A stretch of 64,000 bases of DNA from Gavia stellata. Lineage: Eukaryota > Chordata > Aves > Gaviiformes > Gaviidae. The translations under genes were made by a program, and so were the position numbers. Below the pieces are notes generated by a model that saw nothing but the letters and a program-made list of their open reading frames with translations, searched no databases and was not told the origin of the DNA. Position 1 is the first letter of the stretch. Every line of letters begins with the position of its first letter. Below, piece after piece: positions 11,501 to 26,500 of the stretch. The DNA lies in assembly GCF_030936135.1 (NCBI RefSeq), contig NC_082602.1:30569965-30633964 (forward strand), read 5' to 3'.

Positions 11501-14500
11501 ACCCTTGGGGTAAAATCATGGCATTGCAAAAGTTAATGGTGAAACTCCCACCCACAACAGGAAAGCTGCATCACACTGGTATATGGTATGAATATCACAT
11601 AACTTATATATTGTGTTACAGGACAACCACAGCTACATATTTTCTGAACCCTATTTGAATTTATACCGTACACTTCTGTATTAATTAAGTATTTGACTTC
11701 TGTAGGGAGGATTTTAATTAATGTAAAATTAATTCAACCAAGAGTAACTTTTGAAACCATGCTTACACTATCAGTTGTGATTTGTGCAGGATACCTCATG
11801 GAGCTGCAATCTATGCATTCTTACGTAACAGGCACTAAGAAGCAGTTACACAACTTAATGCAAACACCACTGACAGATGAAAATCCATGGCACAGGCAGG
11901 ATCTTGAGTAATCATCAAAGCAGTGCCAGAAAGCAAATTCTACCTGCAGAAAACTTTTTTTCATGTTAAATGCATTTCAGGGGATGCTCTGCATTTCAGT
12001 TGCTGGTAGGCAGATAGTACTTTTGCAAGCCTTAATAGAGAGTTTGCCACAAAGTGGCTTTTTATTGTAAACTTTTTATCCTTCAAAACCTGTTAATACA
12101 AACTTTGACCAGCACTGCCACAAAATGTGTGTGCAATTCAACTCATATCTTTACTGACTGCAATAATAAACTTTTGGTCTAAAACAAACAGTTCATTAGC
12201 AAACAGATACTTTTGTGCAGTGTGGTTACTTGGGCCTCTCCTCCTGTCATCCCATTTTTCACTCACTGTTCACATGCTTAGAGTTTGATGTCAGAGTATG
12301 TCTTCATGATGCCAGGGCCTTGCAGCTTTCTCAAATTTAGTACGGGTGAAGAACATACTCCATTTCTATGTGCACAAAGTTTATTAGTGTCCCTTAATTA
12401 TAACTGTTAATTCAGGCAATACTTTTCTCCCAGGTGTTAACTTAGGTCACAGGGTATGTCTAAATTCAGGCAGCCATGCCCATAGATACATATATTGTAA
12501 CTTCAAGAAATTATATCCAATTATCTTTGTACTATCTTTAGAATATTTTTTTAAAGTTAACGTAATTTCTTGATACATAAATGTCGTTATTTTGTACAAA
12601 AGGAGCATTCCAAGACCCCTTTTAGATACTTTATATTGCATAAGTTGAAGTGTTATACAAACTATTTTTTGGGACAGATTCTGGTCACTTTTACATCAAT
12701 AGAAATTTGGATGACTCCAAATTTCTACTGGTATAACAAAACAGATTTTTTTCCCCCAGCCATTAAAAAAGACTCACGTGCATGGCAAGACATAACTGTG
12801 TGGTCAGAAACACTTTTTGAAAGATGCATAGTTTATCACAGTTTAACTACCTTACAGTCAAGTATTTTAAACACCATCAGGCCTGGAAGAAGACACTTTC
12901 AGGGCTTTTTTTTTAATCTCTGGCATTGCCTGCATCTTTGACTGAGGTGTTCACAATGGTTTAATAGGTAATGATGTGTTTGAATTAAATATATTCAAAC
13001 AGCAGTAAAATAGCCATACCAGATGACTAGGGCATACAGAATTGGGCTGTGTTCAGGGGGACAGGAATGCTGAAAGAAGAGAAAGTTTGGTTTTTATCAT
13101 TTTCAGCCCAATAAGAACCCACCCATCCAACTTTACTTTTAACCCACTAGTCTAAGGAGGCATTTTATTTCCGCTATTGAGTCTCCTCTTTTTAGGGTTC
13201 CATCTGTCCAAATAAAATCACTTGGAAATACTTAAATACATTCATTCAGTCACTGAAAAGCCTACCCAACAAAGCCCAAAGACCAGATTTAAGAATCACC
13301 TGAAAACCTGACCGCTCCTGATTCACCTTTTCCATTGTTTTTCCCTCCTCTCTCAACAGAAAGAACATACACCATTCCTTTGGGGTTTTTTGGTTAAAAC
13401 TTGCTAATGACAAAATATATCCCTCAGCTGGGAGGTGTGCAGTGAGCTGGATGGGGGAAACGATCCACCTGAAAAATAAGTTGTCATCAAAACCATCATG
13501 CTGGTCCAACCGTAGAGGCAGCGGAAGGGTGGGAGGAATAACCGAGGGAGGGGCAGGAGCTGCGCCAAGTGGCAGGGCCATTAAAAGGCATGTACGTGGA
13601 GTTGTGCTCAAAGAGTCATATCCTACTGCTTGTGAGGAATAGCATTGTTTCCTGTTATTGAATGAGAACATAAACATGGGGGGAGGGAGAGCCCCAGGAG
13701 GAAAACAGACTTCATGGAAAATGAGGTCAAATCTCGGCTTTCAAAAGTACATTCTTTACATGATTATCCAGGTTAAGGCTTAGTTTTGTTTTCTGGGTTT
13801 GAAAAAAGGAAAATAACTTAAATACTCATAACATGCCTTTTCCCTCATTTAAATTCCCAGTTTAAACAAAAAGTTTCCACCTACAGTTTGGAAACCAGTA
13901 CATGTCATATAGGCTACTTTCTTTCCTGTCCTTTGCCTACTATTGGCAAACTGCCATTTTATCCCTATATGCATGGTTAAAACCTCTGGATACAAACTGA
14001 GGATCTATGAGTACAGAAGAATCTGGGAAATGTGGTAAAGTGTTTATTTACTATCTTCTGAATTACTTTTACCTTCATCTCTTAATTTTTAAAATGTTTC
14101 TTTTTACTGGTTATTCCAGAATTGTCTGTCATCTACAAAATCCTAATTGTATTGCTTTAACTAACAGATAAGTACAAAACATCATTCCACAAACATATTT
14201 TTAATTGTGGATTTCTCTTCCTTGATTAAAAATTAACAATAAAGGAACACATAAAAAGATAACTGTAAAGCAGGCAGTGATTCTGAAAGAAATTGAGCTG
14301 CTCTGCCCCAAATAATTCAGTTCACTTTGCCCATTATAAGACACCCAAGAAACATTTATTTCCCACCCTTCCCTCTGCCTGCAAATATCCTGAGCACTGT
14401 ATGGGCACCTCTAACTGTATTTTCTTTTCCTTTTATGCAAAAAACTAATGACAAAATAACCAGTGTCTTACCACATCTAGCCAATGCTGCCAAATGTGTG

Positions 14501-17500
14501 GTCATTAACAAGGACATGAATAAAATCTGCCTGGATGAAGCATGATTCATATTTAGAGGGGAGGTAACCAGGAGACATGCCAGGGATGATCTCTGTCCCC
14601 TGCTATTTTATCTGTCTTGCTAAGGCATTTGCACGGCTCCCATTACTATGATGCCAGAATATATAGGAACATACGGCTATTCTTACAACACTCAAATAGG
14701 GTGGACAGATTACATGGGTTATCCCAGGTCAGAAGTTTGAAGCAGAACAGATCATTACACAAGCTTCACAAGCTCTTGATCAGTAGATGTTTATCAACCA
14801 TTTCTATATAAATCAACATCTAACCTCATTCCCAAAGTATCCAAGTGTTTCTCAAGCATGTATGCTAAAATACTCAAGAAGCCCCATCTTGGAGGTTTTA
14901 TTGGACATGAACCAATGGTTGAAATGAACTGGTGTTTGACTTACAGCAGCTTCTTTTGGTGCACATCAAATGCTCCTCAGCTATGGCTGTCAAGATAAAT
15001 ATATTTTATAACAAAACTTCTAAATTTCTATTTTAGTCAATCATTTCAATCACAGAGTGCCTAGTAAGACTATATTTTCCCCATTGCCCATATGGTCATA
15101 AAATTGAGTTCATTTCTATTAGATGAAGATGTCATTGACCTACTCATGCCTTTAGGTTTTCAAAATTAGACTATCAGAACATGCTTTAAAGCAGTGTTAC
15201 ACCTGAAATTGATTTGGAAGCAAAGTATACCTGTTCACATGCATCAAGAAGTTATCCCCAAGATATAAATATATGAATATGAACTTGTTAATTTACTAAA
15301 GCCAGCAACGAGATTTCTACATGGACACAGTCATGTTAACATCTACTATGAGTGATGTAAGTTTAGGCTGATGGTTGGATGTCACCTGGTAGGTCCTCCT
15401 GTAGAGGTATCCATTCCTGGCTGGCTGAGCAACACATTGTATGCCCCTTAGTCCATAAACGCTATACACCTGCGTTGGCACAAATGGAGGAATAATGCCC
15501 TTTACAGAATCCTTTATGATTCCCATATGATACCATAAAGCCAGAAAGTATTAACATGTTTATAATTATTGCTATCTATAAACTGGCAAAATACTTACCA
15601 ACCTGGTAGGGTGTTGGGAAAGATAATTAATTATTATTTGGAGAAGCTCTTAAGACTGCTGAATGCTAAGTCCTGCAAGAGAAAGAAATATATGATCCAC
15701 TGACACTTGGTTAACACACACCCATGTCATCACCCGTGAAGCCTTTACGGCTTCACAGGCCTTGGTAGCCAAAAGAAATAAGCAAGGCTGCATTGCTCAA
15801 AAGTAATAATGGGTTTGGACAACACTTGGCAATGAAAAGTAATGTGTTCAGTACGTTGACAACTTTTCCCTTAAAACACCTAGTATTCCAGTTTAATCTA
15901 AATATTTTTCATCTAGTACGATCCTTCTAACATGACGCATTACTGTATCTCCCTCATTTTACTGATGCCATTATGTGTTCATGCTTAATAAGCTTAGTCA
16001 GCAGTAATTTGCTTCAGATTGCATTATGAAAATGGTGGTTTTAACCATTTTATTTTCTAAACCAACTTCCTTTTTTTTTTTCTTGGTTTTAAAGTCACAA
16101 GGATATGTTATAAATACCTAGACAGAATCCTCATGAGAGAAAACCTGTGACCAATAAAGGTACCAATACAGGAAGAAAATGTCATGAAATTCCAGATGTC
16201 AAAGACGCTTTCTGCAGCAGCACCATTGCAGCAATGTAATGAAGGATGTTTTCAGCATGTATTTAACAAATTTCTACTTTTAAGTGGTGACAATTTGAGC
16301 TTAGTAAAAATCAGAGGGGTTGGACTAGAACAATGCTAGAGAGTTTCACACAAAGCTGAAATATCATTGTGACTATTTCAGCTGTAACAAATGCAAGCTT
16401 TAAGATTAATTTAATACATTAACCTTAATATGGTGTAGTCAGATGTAAGAACCAACCAACTCCAAAATATTCTTAATGGGTTTTAATAATGCCTTGCACT
16501 AGAGCTGGTAAGATATTTTTGCATGAAAGAATGGATGGCAACTATTAAACAAAAGTTAGTCTTTATGGGAATTTTTGTTGTTGTTCAGCGCTCATTTAAT
16601 CCAAAAATATGAGTAATTTTGACGCAGTCACTTGCTGAAATATGAAGATGTTAACTCAGAAATACTGCAACACTGCCTTATTGAGATGAAGGATGAGCTC
16701 ACAGTTTAATTGTGTGTTATCAATGACATCGTCATCTTTCAGGAGAGATGGAGTTCGAGTTCTTCCTCCTTCACTCTCCTCTCTGTTTTGGGATCTTTGG
16801 CTAGGTTGTATGTTCTGCAAAATCTGCCGTGGCATAGTGCATCTTGAGAGATTTTGTCTGAGATGGAAGTTCCTGCACTGAAATGCATCTCTCCAGGTCT
16901 CTGCAGCAATATTTCTGAATAGGCAAGCATTTCAGTTTTCTCTCTCAGAAATCTTTGCACAAATCTGTGAACACAGACTAACTTTTCTCTGTTCTCTTTA
17001 CAGAGACAGTATCGCACATACACATGACAATATTTCCAGTAAGTTTAGCCATGCAGTGCAGTTTATGGCAGAAAAGCATTAATAGATAATATAGATATGG
17101 ATACAATTCCTGACCCTCGAACATTTGTTCAGCTGAAGAGTCCCCTCTCAGGAGAGAAATCTCAGCGATGCTGAAGAGGCCTGTGACATATGTATTACTC
17201 ACAGGAGCCATGGTGCAAGACTGGAAATTCAATTCCAACTCATTATGCATGTATGGTTTCAGTTCTCTTAATGGCAGGCTTACATAGATACACACATTTT
17301 AACTATACAGCACTGGGAGTAACAAAAATCTACAAGCATTCAACGTAAGTGTAACAGCAATATACTGCAGTGGGTGTGCATCTGCAAACACCCCTCCACA
17401 GCAACTGAGATGAGCTGGTAGCTGCTGCTGTGCCATATTTCAATCCAGCACTTTCCATGGAGAGGAGATAGGGCAGAACGAAGGGTACAAGAGTTCTCAC

Positions 17501-20500
17501 ATTTTTACACCAGCAGTCCAAATGTTTGTAACAGGCCTTCAAAATTCCCATTTCAACCCCTAGATATGCATATTGGAAAGAATAAGATTCAAGATGCAAG
17601 GATTGCCTTAAAAGGCAATAAGAAAGAAATCTGTGCATGAATAAGAGGAAGGAAAAAGTAGGTTCACTGTTCAGTGGAGATGGAAATCTCATGATGAATG
17701 ATGCTGAGAAGGCTGAAGTGTGTTGTGTCTTTTCATTTTCCACAGCTACCACAGAGAACTAACAATGCAGTGACTGCTTTTGCTAATTCCTCAAATATCC
17801 TAGAGCAGTTTTTTTCAGATTCTGGTTCTCTCTATATACATGCTTTAAAATGTTCTTTAAACTGTTTTTTCTGTTTTCTGACTTAAGCTCCTACCACATA
17901 GTTAGAATTAATTTTGCTAAATTTCTGGACACAACTAACTTTCAGACTGAAAGTCTTGAATAATTTAATTTTCTTATCATCTGCTATTTGATCTCTTTCC
18001 AAGTGAAGTAGTAAACTTCTAACTTGCCTTTGTCTTTACTTTATATTTTCATTACAGAATCTTTACTTCTTGCTTTCTATATACCCTTCCAAATATGTCT
18101 CCATTTAGCCTTCCTGACTTCATCCCTGTATTCTTGACCTTTATTCTCATCCTCAGATATGTCTCCTTGCTTCTACTTTTCATACACATTTCATTTTGAT
18201 TTTCAAGTCACAAAAGTGATCCTGATGCAGCTTTGTCAGTTATGGGGGGAGGGCGTAGACACAGCTCACTCCAAATCAGAAGATTCAGTTTTTAGTCTTT
18301 TTAAACATATCCCTACAAGAAATTAGATTATTAGATACCAATAACCAGGAAAATCCAGTTGCTGATATGATGATATAATATGACTAGTAGATATTCAGAT
18401 GCGTGAAAACAGATATGGTGTTAATCAGGTGGGAAAGTCTGAAATAGCAACACAGAAAACCATTGCGGGTTCTTAATCTAGAGGAGTAAGCCATCTGGGA
18501 AAATACTGCATGTATCTTGGTCACAATATTGTAACCCCAGCTCTAGCCCAAGGGGAGCTGTGATTCTGTCTTCCTGGCCATGTGCTAGATCTGCAAGGTC
18601 TACGAGGTAGCAGGTGTTTCTCTAGTACACTCAGAAAGGATGGTAATTTGGAGTTTTTTTGAAAAAGCATTAATATCACAAAACTGGAGTGGATTCACAT
18701 GTCCAAACAAGTTATATAAATTATTTGCCACACCCTGCTTTTCTGTCTGCTTTCTCTGTGCCTCCTACAACATAGAAAAATTGTCCTAAGTCCTGCTTAG
18801 TCCTGCTAATACTGGGAGATTACTAAGAGGCTAAGGTAAAGCTGAACTGGACTGAAGTGCAAAGGTACTGGGTGAGTTTAATCCAGCTAAGCTTAGACAT
18901 CTATATCTGTATCTCACTCTGAGAAGAAACATTCATTTCTAGGGCACAGTTCATCTGATCCCAAAGCCTTGAACATTCAGATACATTGCTCATAATAGGC
19001 TCTGAAGGACCCTACTTCTCCGCTCTGAATGCAAAATTAGTTTAAGGTGACTAGCCCAAATATAGACAAACCATGGACTTCTAGTAATGGGCAGAGTAAA
19101 CTCCATCCCAGTCTCCAAGCCTTGACAGTATGGTACAAAGCAAACAAATGAAGAGTTTATGTAGATGCACAGGACTGACATGAAGCCCTCAGATATTTGT
19201 AGTTACCAGTGGAACAGCTCAAGGAAGTCAAAGCCTGGACTTCAAAATATGAAACTATAAACAACTTCTTACTGATCATCAAAGGCTTTAACCAGCTCAA
19301 ATCTATTCCGGCAGTACTTTGCAGCTGGGCTCCCATCTTCCTCGCGGGGTTGCTTTAGTCCTTGGAGAAGACATTATCCTTCCTCTCACTGAAGATCTCC
19401 AAAGATCTAGCTGTGATGGAGCTAATTATAGGTAATATGCTGATGCATGATCAAATACACTCGCCAGCACAATTTGCAGGTTGCATGGTATGCTCTGCTA
19501 CGCCAAGCAAAAGGATCTGACATTGAACAGGAATAAATACCATCTTGGACTGCAGGGGATTAGTGATTTGAAGCACCTGTTGTGTGACAAAGACATCCAA
19601 GCTGGCACACCAGTTCAAACAAATTCCCTTAAACAAGGATGCCTTGTCATGTACGTGTTAGGAAATACAGTTCTTCCTTACTCACAATTAAGGAATCATT
19701 TTTTAATATTTACTTTTTACTACAGACCAGAGGAGTGGGCAGAACTGCTAATCCACCCACTGTGCTAGATGTGCTACAAATATAGTAAGAAGACACAATT
19801 CTTCCACTAAGGAGACTGGAATCTAAAAATACAAGGCAGAGGCTGAAGGGCAGCCAAAGGCACAGGGTGATACTCCATGTCTGTGATCACATCGCTGGTC
19901 TGTGCCCAAGGACTGTTCTCTGTCCCCACAGCACTGTTCTCTGCCCGCACAGCACTGCTTAAATACAGACCAGGGAGTGATGGTGGAAATGAGAAAAGCC
20001 TCTAGAGATTGTAGAAAAAAGGGTTGCATGGAATGATGTCTTTCACGCTGTCCTTAAGTTAACATGAATCCAAAGATCTCAATCAGTGCAAGATTGCATG
20101 AGTTGCTGGCTACTTTTCTGTAAAACCAATGGCAGAATCTACTTCCAAATGACTGACCCTACCGGCATTGTCTGACAATTGATGAAACCAGTAGTGGGAT
20201 TTGATTACGAGTAGTCTCAAATTGTATCAGAAAGTTGTTTTACAGAAACCATTGTGCAAATCACGGAGTGAGCCTTAGGAGAGGTCCAAGGCACTGCAGA
20301 AATCCCTTTTAAACTGGACACACAGGCCTGCAAAAGGGCTTTGTACTACTCCGAAGTTCCCAGAGTGCCTTCAGTCTAAAGACAAGATGCTGCAAGGAAC
20401 AGGAATATGTTCTACACAATAACACAGAGTAATTCTGTCTTCTACACCTAACAAAATGTAACCAATACAAAAATAAACATACCTTAACTGCCGAATCCTG

Positions 20501-23500
20501 GTTGGAAAGTCGAGGTGAAATTACGTCCTCCCAAAAGTTTGTGCCACTGTCAAAGACACACAGAGCTCAAAAATACAAAAAGAGACGCCCTGTGAGCATG
20601 GTGAGTTTCAGAACAAAGTCCAAAATGTTCTGTTCAAGTCATTTCTTTGAAGTTGCCATCAAAAATGAAGCAGCCAAATGAAAAAAATTGCATCAAAGTA
20701 CTATAGTAACAGAATATGAAAAATCCAAAGAAACTACACAAGACTTCTAATTCCCTGTGCCAGGGCTAGCATGTACGTACTTGAACGTAACAGGATTTAT
20801 TCCTATCCATGGACTACTCAGTGTATTTATGTTTGGAATTGATCTATTGCACAATGCAATGAATAATACAGTAATAACAGAGAATAAATGAGTTTCCTTG
20901 GCACCAGGTTCTGAATAGTAACAACCTGCAAATAACACATGACTCATTGGCAATTCCCTTTCATATGCCAGTTTAAAGGGAACAATATTGAAGTTCGTGA
21001 AATTATTCCCATAGAGTCAGCTATATCCAATTTATATAGGTGCTGGCACTGAGGTATTTTGTCCACTAACCAGGGTCCTGAGCCAAAGATTATTAACCAA
21101 AAGGGGTTACAAGAGAATGATGAACATGACATAAGTAAAGCAGTATCTGTTACATCTATGACAAAACAACTGCTTTGACATAAAAGCAGAGCATAATCTA
21201 CAAGTGAATTAACAGCTACCTATTTTACAGGTGGGAGAGAATTAGGTTTTTTCCAAAAAGAAGGTGGCAAGCAATTTGCTTTGGAAACAATCAACACCTT
21301 CAATGTTAAGATCATAAAACTTGAGCCACCACCATGGGTTGCTTCAACAAGAACAGCAGAAGACGTGCCACCACATTACAGGAGAAGTCCTGTCCTCCTG
21401 GACATTCAATCAAGAAATGTCTCAGTTCTGAGCCTTGCTTTTTACTCCTGTAAGAACAACGCAGGGAGTAGAAATTCAGCACAGGGGAGGCAGGTGGTGG
21501 ACACAACACACTTCCAAACACTGCATAGTTAATTACAGCCCTGGAATCACACTCAATTGATAGTGTGGGCCAAATAGATTCTGGGGTTTTTTAATTGCTT
21601 GTTGCTATATTAATGTTTCTTTTATAGTGATTAGAAAAGATGTGACTCAGAAATGAGCCACCACAGGAATGACAAACATTTCAAACTGGAAGGAAATGCA
21701 CTGGTCTTTCCTGATGCAGATCCACCAGGTGGTAAGGTGGTGAAAATGAAAGGGAATCTTATAGCAGATAAAATATTTTACTTAGGCCATACATGTTACT
21801 AGATACCTATTAGACATGAGTAGCATAGAGTTTTGTGGGGAACAAAATTGATGAAGTCAGGTCCACCATGCAAGCGGTTCAGAAAGACCAGACCCTTCTA
21901 GAGCTGAGAACCCGAGTGAGCAAATCCTCACTGTCGCTGCACTGTTGATTCACATATCCGCAGGTGGGTGCTTAGCTAATGGATGTACTTACACCCACAA
22001 CTGAACACACGCACGCCGGCAGGCATGCACCTCTGTCCTTATTCAGGATAACATATCTACACAGCATCATACACACACTGAAGAAGAGCCCACACCCTCC
22101 ATGGTAATTTTCTGGTCTGTGCTAAGAGCATATCCCCCCTGCTTTGTGCCAGTTTGGCCTCCCATCTTATTTCTTTTTTCTCATTCACTTACCTGCTTGC
22201 ATTTCTTTTGCCTTTCAATGTTTTTCAAAAACAAGTGAATGCTATGCAAAGGCTGTGTTATTGCAATGTTTACCCAGCAAGGTCAGGAAGATGGCAAAAG
22301 CTATCTGGCATACAAAGATGGGGGAGAAGTGCAAACAAGAGCAGTCATGCCAGACACTTTCAGAGCATAGCCAAAGGCAGGGTCAGGGAGACCAGAACAG
22401 TTAAAATCAGTCAAAATGTCCTATCCTGAGCACTGCAGTAATCAAGGGATACTCATGTAAATCATCACCAATCTCAAAAGACTAAAAATATGTTTAAATT
22501 TTCCCTCACATTGTGTAAAAAAAAGTTTCCACATTAGAAGCAGATATTTCCTAGCAGAAGACTTTTGACCACAAAACATTCTCTAGATCTCCTAAAGGTA
22601 TCGCTCCCTTTAGGGCAGAAATAAAAGCAGGATGCAGAGGCTGACTATTCTTCCGCTCCCTACAATCTGCTAGTTGGCTATTTAGAAACTCATTAACTTC
22701 CTCAAGAGACCTTGGCCCTAATTAGTGCCTGGACTGATCAGCCTGCCCCTTTCTCCTTCACCTCTGCCTTTCAGAGCCTTCCACAATGATTAAAGGAAAC
22801 CATACTCCTTTTGTACAATTTTAAAAATGGAATTTCTTGAGCTATCAGGATCTGCACGCAACTTGAAATCAGTTCTGCCTTGGAGCTTACCAGACCACTC
22901 CAGAATTATCCGGCTTGCTTTGACATCCTAATTCTTCACATGTACATGTATCACTCTTAAATCCTTCTCTAAACCAGGCTCTGTAGCTTCCTTTCCTTTG
23001 CCTTTCGTAGAATGAATCTGTTTTAACTGCAATTGAAGTGTCACCATCCAGCCATCCGGCCAACTGTAAGCTGATGCCAATCCTGCAGTCTTCCTAACAC
23101 CATCAGTGAGAGGTAAATGAGCAAAAAAATGGACTCATTTCATCTTCCAAAATTATAATGTATTTTTCATGTACCCATATGCTCCATAATGGTGACAAAA
23201 AGAACTTAGCAATATAATAGAAAAACAAGAGGACTCCTCACTTTAATTTCTGTTTCAATGGATGCAGTTAACATTGTTAAGTTCAATAAGGATATGAACT
23301 GAAAGATAAACAAAATGTAGACAGCAAAATGAGAAAAGTTATGATTGCAAAGCATAAGCATAGTCTTACTCAGGCACTTACACAGTTTAATGCATGTGGC
23401 CAGCTTATGCAAAATGGTTTTTATTTCCTGAATTTCTTCCAATTTCTCAGAAATATGTTTCACATTCAACATGTCTGCACAAGAAAATGAATGCTGCCAT

Positions 23501-26500
23501 GCCCTGAAACTGGTCTTTTTGGATGACTGGACATGGGTTCCACTGCTGCACAGCCACAGGTGCACTCATAGTCCATCCTCTTCCCAGGTAACTGTGATAG
23601 CCCTTATTCACCAGAATAAGGGGAAGTATTATCCTTGCACATGTACTATTAAAATAGTCAGTCCAAGGGCTATAAAGTAGTAATACTGCCCTAACACCTC
23701 TGTAATTAATATAATTACTGTAAGTGCCACCTAAAGACTCTTATCTTATTTTGGATAGGCACATAGATCTTCCATTGGCATTACAGGAAGGCAAGCTGAA
23801 GCCATCATAATTCATTATCATAATTATATATTAATGATAACCCTAGATTTTTTTTCCAAAACAATGTTTGAAAAACATTATCACTACAACAACAGAAATT
23901 GCAGCAGGAGTGAGGATAGTAATCTCCTGAAGGGTATCCTACCTGTAGCAATTAAATGAAATTGTAATCAACAGATTTCTCAGCTCAGAGACAGCCTGGT
24001 GAAAATAATAAAATATTTTAACAAAACACGATGCCATGTCACCCAAGGAATTTCTTAACATTATACCCAAGAGAGGCTTGAGGCTACAAGGCCCATTTGA
24101 AATAACAGTCAGTAGCCTGTTAAAAATGTTCCTGTTCTGGGATCCTTACCTTGAGTAGTCACTTATTTACCAAGCTTGAGCTGCAGGTATGGTCAAACCA
24201 CAGATTAAATATTTCCTGAATTTTATCGCTGTTTTCCTTAGGATTCCATATATGTTTGCACCCAAGCCACACTTGCCTATTTTCTGCTTTCTCACATTCT
24301 CATACCCAAATTTCCAATTCTGTGTTAATTGTCCTTTGTATTCAAACACAATTTCCCTCACACACTCAGGCCTTTTCAATTTCTTAAAGACCAGTCTTTA
24401 AAAAGAAACATACTGAATAAGTAGACTTCTCCCTCCACCCTTCCTAAGTAAAAATTTCAGTCTATACAATTCTTGGGAGAAAATACTTCTGCTTCAGAGA
24501 ATTCTGGGGGACAGAAAATTTTCTCAAATAAGAAATGCTTCCAGCTTTGTAAGCACAACTGATCAATTTCTGCAGAATTTGGATGAAAAGTTAAAATAAT
24601 GAACTCTACAGAAATATCAATATATCCTATAGATCTATTTTTCTGATGGAATGGAGCATTATCTCCTTACCAGTTCTCATTTTTAAATAACTTAAGGGCA
24701 ACAGATCATCTTCAGAGTAAACACCGCTTTTCCGAATGACCCCCTCTGCCAGTATTCTCAGGGCAATGAATCTAAATTGCCCTCAGAAATGATGAAGGCT
24801 CCCTGTACTTGCAGGATGAAAACCAATCTGAAGAAAACGTGGTGGGCTCAACAGCCTCACTGTAAAGTAGACTCACTTCAGGCAAAGTAGCTTCATTGCA
24901 AAAGGTACTTCCTGAAAGACAGGAGTTACTTTTAAAAAAGCTGGTCTGCGTGAAACTCAAAGTGCAATAGATTTATTTGGCAAATATAGACGGAGAAGCT
25001 TCCAGTGCTGAATAGTAATGACAAGAGGACCATCAGTTTTGCAATCCTGAAAATCACTAGATTTAGACTCCTAAATAACTGCTTTTGAAAATATGAATTA
25101 GCCATCTAAATCACTTAGATCATTTTTTTAAAGGTATTTAGGTGTCAAGTCTCTCTAGAGTTAAGATATTTGACCGTAAACAGGAAGTTTTGAATAGAAT
25201 AGCTATGTAATTTCAAAAACCATTTCAAAATTAGAGCATACTGGCCAAGCAGAAAGAGCTGTTACCATCACAACAGGCAGCCACATAAATAAGTCATCAG
25301 CATGATTGATCTCAGTGGCCTTTAATCCCGATGGCTCTTTTCCCAGGCCATCTAGGACACTTTGTCCAGTACGTTAAATCTAAAAGATAATTAACTATTG
25401 TAGATAACACAGCTATATACAGCATTTAGATACAAATATCAGGGCATGTCCCTGCACAAGAACTATATTGTCCAGTAGTTCAGGATGCCCCCAGCTTTGG
25501 CATGGACAGACAAATAAAAGATATGAGGACAAGAGGAGCTCCCCCTTCTTGTGTGATCTGTGCAAAATGAGAGGCAAGGACAGTCCATGCATTGGGGAAG
25601 GCTGGGGCAGGTCCCCTTGGACACTGAGCCGTGGAAAACAACCTGAAGAAGGCAGAGCAATGAAATACCAAGGTACAGTTTCCCTCTTTCTCCTTTGAGC
25701 TTCTGGGGCCTCTGAGCAGCAAAACTTAGGCTGTACCTGGCCTCCTGACTTCACTTCAAGAGGCCACAGTTAGACTGAAACTAAAGGGTCCAGGCTGGCT
25801 ATGACTGCGCAGTAACACAGGCAGCACAAGAGTCTTTATCTCCTTCTCTTTGGATGGTAATAATTAAAATAGCTGATAAAGTGCAAAACCATGCATGAAT
25901 AACCTGGGATCATAGCAACAGCCTGGTGCCAAGGAACTGTGTTGGCTGACCACCATAGACTACCCAACACCAGCTACTGTCTTCCTGCCCGCAGAGCCTT
26001 TCCTGGCTGATGGCATACTCGTGGTGAGAGGAGCAGAGGCAGAAGAGCAAGCAGGAAACCACCACTGAAACCCTGCACAAAGTGAGGGAGTGTTGGAAGG
26101 AAAGATTTACAAACAAAATCTCACGCACAAGCATATTTAAGTAGCACAGGCAAAGTCATGAAGTGAAGGAGACTGTAGGAGCATCAGTGTTTGCTGAGCT
26201 CAATGAAAGTGGTAACTGAACAGAAGAGTGGTGGGAGAGGAAACATTAAAGGAGGTGTGAAGATGAGAAGCCAGCCCACAATACCAGAAGGTGGCATTAC
26301 ATAGTAACAACTGCAGACAACGTGGTTTTAGTGGCATATTGGTCAGACCGTAAGGGTTGCAACTACAGGAGGAAAATGAAGACTAGAAAGCAGAGAAATG
26401 AGCTGGCATAGGGATTAACAATGCTTACAGAAAAGGAGACTGAAAGGTTTGAGATCACTCTGCAACTGGGGATCTCAGCTGACTTGGCTCCTGACAGGAG

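Noticed and set aside
13246..13677. 143-codon minus-strand ORF
   Set aside because: Hydrophobic and proline-rich in a locally GC-richer patch; no family recognised and no conserved-looking splice sites.
25413..25754. Overlapping ORFs on both strands (65-113 codons)
   Set aside because: Four mutually overlapping frames of similar length with no motif or splice support; treated as chance.
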